A stretch of 32,874 nt of DNA from Tannerella sp. (GTDB lineage Bacteria > Bacteroidota > Bacteroidia > Bacteroidales > Tannerellaceae): NCBI GenBank assembly GCA_031267935.1, contig JAIRYD010000158.1:1-32874 (forward strand). The letters run 5' to 3'. The translations under genes were made by a program, and so were the position numbers. The notes under the pieces were generated by a model. That model was not told where the DNA came from. It searched no databases and saw only the letters and a list, made by a program, of their open reading frames with translations. Below, piece after piece: positions 26,846 through 32,874 of this stretch; within the stretch, counting starts at the first letter, position 1, and every line of letters starts with the position of its first letter.

Positions 26846-26876
26846 CAACAGATATCCCCCTCATCCCTTTTCTTAT

Positions 26877-26910
26877 GAGGCTGCCTTTTACGGGTGGCCT
26901 CTTTTATTTT
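26877..26910 (+). terminator. Rho-independent terminator of pnp
   Basis: GAGGCTGCC and GGTGGCCTC form a 9-bp stem with two G-U pairs, followed by TTTTATTTT. It lies about 30 bases after the pnp stop. Confidence 0.85.
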
Positions 26911-27028
26911 CCGGACAAGTTCGCCGGAAGGGATGCAATCCATCGTTAAAAAAGAGGCGACCGCGAGAAATAATCCGCCAAATGATTGAAAATATTACCG
27001 AAGCGGGTGACTGTTACAATTTTTATCG

Positions 27029-27036
27029 TAACTTTG
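27029..27036 (+). promoter_or_regulatory. Putative Bacteroidota -7 element of the FKBP gene
   Basis: TAACTTTG matches TAnnTTTG and ends 28 bases before the ATG at 27065. No TTG at standard -33 spacing is seen. Confidence 0.55.
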
Positions 27037-27064
27037 TTCGCCAAAATTTTATAGAATTACAAGA

Positions 27065-27616
27065 ATGAAAATTGCAACAAACAAGTTTGTTTCGGTCATT
27101 TACGACCTGAATGTAGGAGACGGCGATGCGCGCGAATTGAAAGAACGCGCTACCGAGGAACGTCCGCTGGAGTTTATTTTCGGGACGGGTTCCATGCTGC
27201 CTGCTTTCGAAGCGCAGTTGAAAGGGTTGGCGCCCGACGAGATTTTTCAGTTCTCGCTTGCGCCCGAAAACGCTTACGGTGAGATTGAACCGGAAAATAT
27301 CGTCGATCTGCCCAAAAAGATCTTCGAAGTGGAGGGCGAGTTTGACGCCGAGTTCGTCAAGGCGGGCAACATCCTGCCGATGATGGATTCCGACGGTCAC
27401 CGCATGAACGGTACGGTGATGGCCGTCAATGCGGACGCCGTGGTGATGGATTTCAATCATCCGCTGGCGGGACAGACGCTGCACTTCGCCGGCAGAGTGC
27501 TGGACGTCCGCAAGGCGACCGGCGAGGACATCGAGAAGCTGAACGGCGGCGGTTGCGGATGCGGTTGCAGCGAGTCGAGTGCGCACGGATGCGGTTGCGG
27601 CTGCAACTGTTCGTAA
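27065..27616 (+). CDS. FKBP-type peptidyl-prolyl isomerase, SlyD-like with Cys-rich tail
   Basis: 183 residues, no signal peptide. The FKBP catalytic core (about 1-70 and 125-155) is interrupted by an insert-in-flap domain (about 70-125) as in SlyD; visible are [22 protein letters not shown] and [14 protein letters not shown]. The C-terminal 25 residues form a tail with seven cysteines and one histidine in CGCGC-type repeats, a likely metal-binding segment. SlyD proteins act as chaperones and nickel/zinc carriers. No hydrogenase genes are nearby, so a nickel delivery role is unproven. aroC follows 35 bases later. Confidence 0.92.
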   Translation: MKIATNKFVSVIYDLNVGDGDARELKERATEERPLEFIFGTGSMLPAFEAQLKGLAPDEIFQFSLAPENAYGEIEPENIVDLPKKIFEVEGEFDAEFVKAGNILPMMDSDGHRMNGTVMAVNADAVVMDFNHPLAGQTLHFAGRVLDVRKATGEDIEKLNGGGCGCGCSESSAHGCGCGCNCS

Positions 27617-27651
27617 GGATATTTTTTTCACCTGCCGAATCTTATTTTCAC

Positions 27652-28731
27652 ATGATGAATACTTTTGGAAACCTTTTTCGTCTTACCTCGTTCGGAGAAT
27701 CGCACGGGGCATGCGTGGGCGGCGTGATCGACGGCTGCCCGGCAGGTCTGGCAATAGACGCTGCCTTCGTACAAAGCGAATTGAACCGCCGCCGTCCCGG
27801 ACAATCCGCCATCACGACCTCGCGCAGCGAAACCGACGGGGTGGAATTTCTGTCGGGCATCCATGAAGGCGTGACGACGGGTACGCCCATCGGGTTCACG
27901 GTGCGCAATGAAGACCCTCATTCCGACGATTACGGCGAGATGCGGGAAGCCTTCCGTCCTTCGCATGCGGACTACACGTATCAGGTCAAATACGGCCGGC
28001 GCGATCCGCGCGGAGGCGGACGCGCTTCGGCCCGCGAAACGGTGGCGCGCTGTGTCGGCGGCGCCGTGGCAAAGCTGGCGCTCAACAGGCGGCACGTGAC
28101 GGTGCAGGCCTATACGTCGTGCGTAGGAAACATCCGTCTCGACGGTTCGTACGGAGATTACGACCTGCGTCTGACGGAAAGCAATCCGGTGCGCTGTCCC
28201 GATCCCGACAGGGCGGCGGAGATGGCCGCGCTCATTACCCGCGTGAAAGCGGAGGGCGACACGGTCGGCGGCATCATTTCGTGCGTCGTGAAAGGCGTGC
28301 CGGCGGGACTGGGCGAGCCTGTGTTCGGAAAGCTGCATGCCGCACTGGGCGCCGCCATGCTCGGCATCAATGCCGCCAAGGGTTTCGATTACGGCGCGGG
28401 CTTCGACACGACGAATTACCCGGGATCGGAACAGAACGACACGTTCTGCAACGACCGCGGACGCATCCGTACACGGACGAATTTTTCGGGCGGCATACAG
28501 GGCGGCATCTCCAACGGAGAAGACATCTATTTCCGGGTGGCATTCAAGGCGGTCGCCACACTGCTGAAAGAACAGCCCACGGTCGACAAAGCAGGAAACG
28601 AGATCCTGCTCAAAGCCCGCGGACGCCATGATCCGTGCGTATTGCCGCGCGCCGTACCTGTCGTCGAGGCCATGGCGGCGATGACGATTCTCGACTATAT
28701 GCTCATTCACGAATCGAGGTTCAAAACGTGA
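27652..28731 (+). CDS. aroC: Chorismate synthase
   Basis: 359 residues. It converts 5-enolpyruvylshikimate 3-phosphate to chorismate using reduced FMN. Family signatures are [19 protein letters not shown] near the start, [12 protein letters not shown], and [18 protein letters not shown] in the C-terminal half. Two adjacent ATGs (27652 and 27655) are both plausible starts. The long open frame from 27553 overlaps the FKBP tail and is not favoured. The spacing suggests co-transcription with the FKBP gene. Confidence 0.96.
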   Translation: MMNTFGNLFRLTSFGESHGACVGGVIDGCPAGLAIDAAFVQSELNRRRPGQSAITTSRSETDGVEFLSGIHEGVTTGTPIGFTVRNEDPHSDDYGEMREAFRPSHADYTYQVKYGRRDPRGGGRASARETVARCVGGAVAKLALNRRHVTVQAYTSCVGNIRLDGSYGDYDLRLTESNPVRCPDPDRAAEMAALITRVKAEGDTVGGIISCVVKGVPAGLGEPVFGKLHAALGAAMLGINAAKGFDYGAGFDTTNYPGSEQNDTFCNDRGRIRTRTNFSGGIQGGISNGEDIYFRVAFKAVATLLKEQPTVDKAGNEILLKARGRHDPCVLPRAVPVVEAMAAMTILDYMLIHESRFKT

Positions 28732-29036
28732 CGGAGAACGTCCGGAACCCTCGCTTCCGTGTGACGCGCCGTTGCCGAAACGGACCACGACGCATGCGGA
28801 ACGGAAAGGCGCGGTTGCAATACAGTCCGCAGCGCCGTCGACGGTCGCTATCCATTCGACACCGGACAGTTGATCAGCCGGCCGTCGACGCCGAAACAAC
28901 AAGCATTCCCGCATCCGCAAGAAAGTTACATCTCGTTACGGTTGACAAACACGCCTGCAGGTTATTTGTCAGATAAGAAACATAAAAAAGAATTAGCCAA
29001 CATTTCAGACAAAAACGACGAACGGAATCGGGTTTG

Positions 29037-29185
29037 GATTCTCTCCGTCCGGAACCCGGACATTCACAATCTGACTCGATTCCGTCCGTCCGGGACCCGG
29101 ACGTTCACAATCTGACTTGATTCCGTTCGTCCGGGACCCGGACGTTCACAAGCTGACTTGATTCTGTCCGTCCGGGACCCGGACG
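29037..29185. repeat. 41-bp direct repeats with internal palindrome
   Basis: Three full 41-bp units (29037-29077, 29078-29118, 29119-29159) and a 26-bp partial unit (29160-29185). Units 2-4 contain the near-perfect palindrome GTCCGGG-A-CCCGGAC; unit 1 has one changed base in it. The remaining unit sequence reads roughly TTCACAATCTGACTTGATT with few changes. 41 is not a multiple of three, so it is unlikely to be coding. Confidence 0.92.
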
Positions 29186-29270
29186 ATCGCTATGCATACC
29201 CGGTTCCACGGTTTTCTTTTCCGGTATTCCTTTTCATTGCATGGTAACGTGGAACAGACAGGATATAACA

Positions 29271-29290
29271 GGGCATCTCTAAAAACTTTA
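29271..29290. repeat. Fragment resembling the MITE-like terminal repeat
   Basis: GGGCATCTCTAAAAACTTTA resembles the terminal repeat of the elements at 12735 and 32206 around CTCTAAAAAC. No matching second end was found nearby, so it may be a remnant or chance. Confidence 0.35.
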
Positions 29291-29337
29291 CCGTTTATTT
29301 TCAACACGGAGTGCACGGAGCACACAAGGAGAGCGAT

Positions 29338-29363
29338 GAACTGTGACCGGATTCATCGTTCAT
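29338..29363. repeat. Second copy of the 8011 repeat head
   Basis: Twenty-six bases match 8011-8036 with a single A/G difference. Here the TTCATCG heptamer occurs about twice instead of nine times, so this may be the unexpanded form. Confidence 0.85.
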
Positions 29364-29468
29364 AGTTAGACTCGCAATTTCAGACCGCGTGAAGTATAAC
29401 TCCCCGTCGGCGCGAAATGGCAACCCGTGCCAATCCTTGTCCTATATAAAACGACACGGGCTGCAAGC

Positions 29469-29504
29469 CTCCCGGATTGCTTCACTGCATTCGCGATGAC
29501 GGGG
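29469..29504. repeat. Single-arm copy of the palindromic repeat at 176-211
   Basis: About 36 bases match 176-211 with roughly four changes, mostly transitions. The opposite arm is missing here. Confidence 0.8.
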
Positions 29505-29558
29505 CATGCGCTTTGCCGTAATGTCAGCGTGACGGGGAAAACCGCAGGGGTCGCCCTC

Positions 29559-32057
29559 CTACATCATGATGATCATCTCGTCGCCGGCTTTCAGCGTGGC
29601 TTCGAGTATGTGCGATCTGACGGGCAGTGATGCGGGCAGCTTGTTGATCCTTACGCTCAGGTTGATTGCGTCTGCGGGCACTTTGACCCGGAACGTGCCG
29701 TCGTTGAGCGCCTTCAATGCGGTGCGCCGGAGTTTGCCGTTCGTCCATTCGGCGGATACTTCGCCTCCGCCCTGTATGCGCATGCCGTTGAAACGTCCGG
29801 TTTTCCAGGCTGCGGGCAGTGCGGGCAGGAAGTGTACGTATCCGTTGTGGCTCTGGAGCAGCATTTCGGCGATGCCTGCACAGCCGCCGAAGTTGCCGTC
29901 GATCTGAAAGGGTGGGTGGGCGCAGAAAAGGTTGGGATATGTTCCGCCTCCTTTTGCATAGTTGACGCTGTCGTGGAGGCATGGTGCGAGCAGGTCGGCG
30001 AGCAGTTTCCATGCATGTTCGCCGTCGTGCAGCCGCGCACGGAAGTTGACTTTCCAGGCCATGGACCATCCGGTGCTTTCGTCGCCGCGGGCTTCGAGTG
30101 TGCGACGTGCGGCTTCGGCGAGTTCGGGAGTGCTGTCGGGCGATATTTCGGCGGCGGGATGCAGACCGTAGAGATGGGAGACGTGCCGGTGGTGCGGCTC
30201 GGCTTCGCGGAAGGGTTCGAGCCATTCCATGATGCGTCCGTCGGCGCCGATGATTGTGGGCATGAGCCGGCTGCGCTTGACGGCGAGCGTGGCGGCGAAG
30301 TCGTTGTCGACGCCGAGCGTGGCGGCGGCGGCGATGACGTTGCCGAAGAGTTCGCGCAGAATCTGGTTGTCCATCGTGGATCCTGCACAGACGCTGGCGC
30401 GGCGTCCGTCGGGCAGGATGTAGGCATTCTCGGGCGACGTGGTGGGAGCGGTGACAAGGTAGCGGTTGCGCGGGTCTTCGACCAGCATGTCGACAAAAAA
30501 CAGGGCGGCTTCCTTCATGACGGGATATACGCCGGCCAGATATTCCTCGTCGCACGTGTAGAGATAGTGGTTGTAGAGATGTGCGCACATCCATGCGGCG
30601 GAGGTGTTGGTGGCGCCCCACGAGGGATGCTCGCCCGGCGCGGTAAATTCCCACACGTTGCCGAGAATGTGTGTCACCCACCCGCGTGCGTTGTAGAAGA
30701 CTCTGGCGGTACGCCTTCCGCTCGGCACCTGCCGCCGGGTCCATTCGATCAGCGGGAGATGCAGCTCGGAGAGGTTGCAGACCTCCGCCGGCCAGAGGTT
30801 CATCTGCATGTTGATGTTCATGTGGTAATCGCCGTTCCAGGGTGTGCGGACGGTGTTGCACCACAGTCCCTGCAGATTGGGAGGAAGCAGTCCGGGGCGG
30901 GTGGACGAAATCAGCAGGTAGCGTCCGAACTGGAAGTAGAGGGCAAGGAGCGACGGGTCGTTACGGTCCTGGCGGAAGAGTTCGAGCCGCCTGTCGACGG
31001 GGAGATTTTCTTTTTCGCGAACGTGTCCCAGGTCGACATGCAGGCGGTCGTACATGGCGCGGTAGGCTTCGACGTGCTCCTGCCGGAGTGTTTCGTAGCC
31101 CTTCGTTTCGGCGGCGAGGAGGAGCGAATCAATCTGCCGGTCCACGTCGTGACCGAAATAGTCGGTGGCCATGGCGACGAGCAGGATTGCTTCGGTGGCA
31201 TCTTCGATGACCAGCGTCGTGTCGCCGGCAACGGCAAATTGACCGCCTTCGGGCAGCAGCACGCGCAGACGTGCGCCGTAACGGATTCCGAGACCTTCGG
31301 CGTCGTCGCCGTCCGCCGCGGAGTTCGTGCCGCCGCGTTTCTTCGGGTCATGCTCGTCCCCTTCGTAGAGGCGGCCATACATGTGCAGGTCGCCGCGGTC
31401 GACGGCCAGCGAATAGCGCTCGGGACGGTTCATTCCGACGTGGAAACTGATGGCGTTCGCGGCATTTGCGGTGAGGCGTATTACGGCTACGTCCGAAGCA
31501 AACGACGTGAACGCCTCGCGCCGGTAGGTGTGCCTGCCGCGCCGGAACACGACGGTGGCGACCGCTTCTTCGAGACTCAGCTCGCGACGGTAGTTCCTGA
31601 CGGCGGTATCTTTTCCGTCGTCGTATTCGTATCCGAACCTCATGTTGCCAAGTATCTGATAGCTGCCGTACGGCTTGCGGTATCCCTGCCGGCTTCCCTC
31701 GCCGGCGCAGACGAAGGATTCGTACATGAGCTGCTGTGCCTCGTCGTTGCGCCCCTCGAAGAGCAGTTCGCGAATCCTGGGCAACGCCTTGAGCGCTTCG
31801 GGATTGTCGGTGTTTTGACGGCTGCCCGACCACATCGAGATTTCGTTCAGCACATAATTCTCCACCTCTACTCCACCGTCGGGCATCAGTCCGATACGTC
31901 CGTTGCCGAGCGGAAAAGTCTCTTCCCATATCTTTGCCGGCGCCTCGAAATGATACGCCATCCCGCTTTGCAGCGCATCTTCGCCTACGCGTGAAAAATT
32001 GCATCCCGGCAACAACAGTATGGCCGAAAGCATGGTCCACTTGATTTTGTTGTTCAT
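29559..32057 (-). CDS. GH95 alpha-L-fucosidase-type lipoprotein
   Basis: 832 residues. A lipoprotein signal with lipobox LLPGC anchors the enzyme in the envelope. An N-terminal beta-sandwich (about 30-290) has the family opening WEETFPLGNGRIGLM and NEISMWSG; an (alpha/alpha)6 barrel (about 320-700) has N414 and N416 in MNINMQMN, MEWLEPF (610-616) with the likely acid Glu, and D720 in QIDGNFGG; a C-terminal beta domain follows. GH95 enzymes mostly remove alpha-1,2-fucose, with some alpha-galactosidases, so the precise substrate is open. No T9SS sorting domain is present. It stands alone: no SusC/SusD or other glycan genes adjoin it in the window. Confidence 0.94.
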   Translation of the reverse strand: MNNKIKWTMLSAILLLPGCNFSRVGEDALQSGMAYHFEAPAKIWEETFPLGNGRIGLMPDGGVEVENYVLNEISMWSGSRQNTDNPEALKALPRIRELLFEGRNDEAQQLMYESFVCAGEGSRQGYRKPYGSYQILGNMRFGYEYDDGKDTAVRNYRRELSLEEAVATVVFRRGRHTYRREAFTSFASDVAVIRLTANAANAISFHVGMNRPERYSLAVDRGDLHMYGRLYEGDEHDPKKRGGTNSAADGDDAEGLGIRYGARLRVLLPEGGQFAVAGDTTLVIEDATEAILLVAMATDYFGHDVDRQIDSLLLAAETKGYETLRQEHVEAYRAMYDRLHVDLGHVREKENLPVDRRLELFRQDRNDPSLLALYFQFGRYLLISSTRPGLLPPNLQGLWCNTVRTPWNGDYHMNINMQMNLWPAEVCNLSELHLPLIEWTRRQVPSGRRTARVFYNARGWVTHILGNVWEFTAPGEHPSWGATNTSAAWMCAHLYNHYLYTCDEEYLAGVYPVMKEAALFFVDMLVEDPRNRYLVTAPTTSPENAYILPDGRRASVCAGSTMDNQILRELFGNVIAAAATLGVDNDFAATLAVKRSRLMPTIIGADGRIMEWLEPFREAEPHHRHVSHLYGLHPAAEISPDSTPELAEAARRTLEARGDESTGWSMAWKVNFRARLHDGEHAWKLLADLLAPCLHDSVNYAKGGGTYPNLFCAHPPFQIDGNFGGCAGIAEMLLQSHNGYVHFLPALPAAWKTGRFNGMRIQGGGEVSAEWTNGKLRRTALKALNDGTFRVKVPADAINLSVRINKLPASLPVRSHILEATLKAGDEMIIMM

Positions 32058-32081
32058 AACTTCTTTTTATAATTGATTTGG

Positions 32082-32112
32082 CAAAATTACATGAAAATCC
32101 CCGGACCGCCAA
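32082..32112 (-). promoter_or_regulatory. Bacteroidota promoter of the GH95 gene
   Basis: The minus strand has TAATTTTG at 32082-32089 and TTG at 32110-32112, separated by 20 bases. This matches both boxes and spacing of the Bacteroidota consensus. The implied leader is under 20 bases. Confidence 0.7.
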
Positions 32113-32205
32113 GCCGGCGAAATAAAAACAGCGGTTTTATATTGTTCCGGATATATGAACAGGCGTCAGGGAAATGCAGGATAGAAATGCGATGAAGAAG
32201 ATGGA

Positions 32206-32322
32206 GGAACCTCTGAAAAACCCTGCTTCTGCGCTACGCACGTCGCTAAAATACTAATTTACTATCAGTAACATTCACTTTAGCACCTCACAATCCTCGT
32301 ATTTGGAGTTTTTAGAGTTTTT
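32206..32322. mobile_element. MITE-like element, copy 2
   Basis: About 117 bp with the same ends and order of internal palindromes as 12735-12853: GGAACCTCTGAAAAACCCTG at the left, and CTCTAAAAACTCCAAATACG reading in from the right on the other strand. GCTAAA/TTTAGC and TTAC/GTAA pairs are retained although the bases between differ. It marks the change from GC-richer chromosome to the AT-rich right edge. Confidence 0.7.
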
Positions 32323-32383
32323 TCAATGTTCATATTATTAAAAAAATTAGTAATTATTAAGTGGTGCAATATAAAAAGAACAG

Positions 32384-32391
32384 TAATTTTG
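32384..32391 (+). promoter_or_regulatory. Putative Bacteroidota -7 element at the AT-rich edge
   Basis: TAATTTTG matches TAnnTTTG and ends 15 bases before the ATG at 32407. In AT-rich DNA a chance match is more likely, so confidence is modest. Confidence 0.4.
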
Positions 32392-32406
32392 CAGAAAAAA
32401 CGAACA

Positions 32407-32703
32407 ATGGATTTGAGGCGGGTATGGATAAAAAGAATTGAGAAACAGGATTACGCATCTGTATGTAAAAAGGGATGTGCAGGAGAAGAATATATAGTAT
32501 TACCGCAACATGAAAAACGGCGGAAACTGATTTTTCATGCCAGTCAATATTATGTCTTGCAAGCGTTTGGTGGAAATGTTTTTGGGATTTATTCGAATTG
32601 GCTGTTATCCATTCGGTTGATACGGCGAGCAGGGATTTTCAAAATGATCAAAAGAAATTCAATTTATGGAGAAAGACAAAGACAGTGCAATAAATTTTTT
32701 TAA
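32407..32703 (+). CDS. Small protein of unknown function
   Basis: 98 residues from the ATG at 32407, basic, with no signal peptide or clear membrane segment. I recognise no family. The start is favoured over the longer frame at 32326 because a -7 element lies just before it. Its last 38 bases overlap the following nucleotidyltransferase-like gene in another frame, which could mean translational coupling as in toxin-antitoxin or small defence operons, or that this frame is spurious or a broken remnant. Base composition is visibly AT-rich, unlike the rest of the window. Confidence 0.4.
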   Translation: MDLRRVWIKRIEKQDYASVCKKGCAGEEYIVLPQHEKRRKLIFHASQYYVLQAFGGNVFGIYSNWLLSIRLIRRAGIFKMIKRNSIYGERQRQCNKFF

Positions 32704-32874
32704 AGAAAAAATTATCAGGATATATAAACCGCTTAAAATTGCGCAAATAGGTTCTAATCGTAAAGTTAAGGATAAGACTGATGATTACGATTGCAAGAGT
32801 GATTTTGATATGATTGTTGTTGTAGATGATAAACTTGACTGTTACGAATATATGAAACAGATATCTTCTGTAAT
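32666..32874 (+). CDS. Nucleotidyltransferase-fold protein, 5' part only (runs off the window)
   Basis: Sixty-nine codons are visible from ATG 32666, the first ATG after an in-frame TGA at 32645; the frame stays open to the end. The start reads MEKDKDSAINFFKEKI, then IGSN and, 16 residues on, SDFDMIVVVDD. GS followed by SDxD in front of a hydrophobic strand is the metal-binding signature of the polymerase-beta-like nucleotidyltransferase fold. The spacing is longer than in small MNT antitoxins (about nine), so a larger type such as a CD-NTase or another KNTase-like enzyme is possible. The rest of the gene is needed to decide. Confidence 0.65.
   Translation, partial: MEKDKDSAINFFKEKIIRIYKPLKIAQIGSNRKVKDKTDDYDCKSDFDMIVVVDDKLDCYEYMKQISSV

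Larger units (their letters stand above)
28732..29558. other. Gene-free, repeat-rich intergenic region
   Basis: No ORF here has a recognisable product, signal or family motif. It holds a 41-bp tandem repeat (29037-29185), a MITE-end-like fragment (29271-29290), two adjacent CACGGAG units (29305-29322), a copy of the 26-base head of the 8011 array (29338-29363), a CCCGTG/CACGGG inverted repeat (29424-29429 and 29455-29460), and a single-arm palindromic repeat (29469-29504). The part 28732-29036 shows nothing specific and may be a decayed gene. Confidence 0.75.

Noticed and set aside
24908-26848. 646-codon antisense frame opposite pnp
   Set aside because: Shadow of a highly conserved gene, without any domain of its own.
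28635-28976. 113-codon plus-strand frame overlapping the end of aroC
   Set aside because: Arg-rich translation with no motif, starts inside aroC in another frame, and looks like GC-driven noise.
29037-29185. CRISPR array interpretation of the 41-bp repeats
   Set aside because: Units are contiguous with no unique spacers, and no cas genes lie in the window.
29832-31994. 720-codon plus-strand frame opposite the GH95 gene
   Set aside because: It is a mirror of the GH95 frame with no recognisable domain; all GH95 motifs are on the minus strand.

Overview
The window looks like a chromosomal segment of a moderately GC-rich member of the Bacteroidota, most likely order Bacteroidales. Four things support this. 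The Bacteroidota -7 promoter element TAnnTTTG recurs a short distance upstream of start codons (at 972, 1110, 7949, 13607, 21710, 21824, 27029, 32082 and 32384). Start codons generally lack Shine-Dalgarno sequences. There is a type IX secretion gene (porQ) in the run porQ-cmk-ispH. Gene types such as an ExbB/ExbD/ExbD cluster with an extra four-helix membrane protein and a GH95 lipoprotein are typical of the group. Genus cannot be fixed from the sequence alone.

Layout. 1-1155: a palindromic dispersed repeat, then rubrerythrin (minus). 1156-4006: SulP anion transporter and prfB, the latter with an intact programmed +1 frameshift. 4076-7873 (minus): lgt, a flavodiiron protein that overlaps it, nagB and an unrecognised lipoprotein. 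8011-8142: a heptamer tandem array and a terminator. 8170-10464 (minus): exbB, a four-helix membrane protein and two exbD genes. 10559-10646: tRNA-Ser(GGA). 10808-13574 (minus): tonB, a polyprenyl diphosphate synthase and a TatD-family nuclease, with a MITE-like element between the tonB stop codon and its terminator. 13793-20094 (plus): porQ, cmk (GTG start), ispH, an NfeD/ClpP-class membrane protease and an S9 dipeptidyl-peptidase-like lipoprotein. 20283-21691 (minus): a padR-pspC regulatory pair. 21853-28731 (plus): a two-module transglutaminase-like lipoprotein, pnp, an FKBP/SlyD-type isomerase with a Cys-rich tail, and aroC. 28732-29558: a gene-free, repeat-rich stretch. 29559-32057 (minus): a GH95 alpha-L-fucosidase-type lipoprotein. 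32206-32874: a second MITE-like copy, then a visibly AT-rich segment with a small ORF and the start of a nucleotidyltransferase-fold gene cut by the window edge.

How the genes work together. Most of the window is housekeeping: translation termination, RNA decay, isoprenoid, chorismate and nucleotide metabolism, and lipoprotein maturation. Around this sits envelope machinery: TonB/Exb energy transduction, a T9SS component, several lipoproteins that Lgt would modify, and NfeD with PspC for membrane quality or stress. Rubrerythrin and the flavodiiron protein suit an anaerobe that detoxifies peroxide and O2 or NO. NagB and the GH95 enzyme suit use of amino sugars and fucosylated glycans. No complete new system is visible. 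The least explained items are the 41-bp palindromic tandem repeat at 29037-29185, the paired MITE-like elements, the heptamer array, and the AT-rich right edge with the truncated nucleotidyltransferase.
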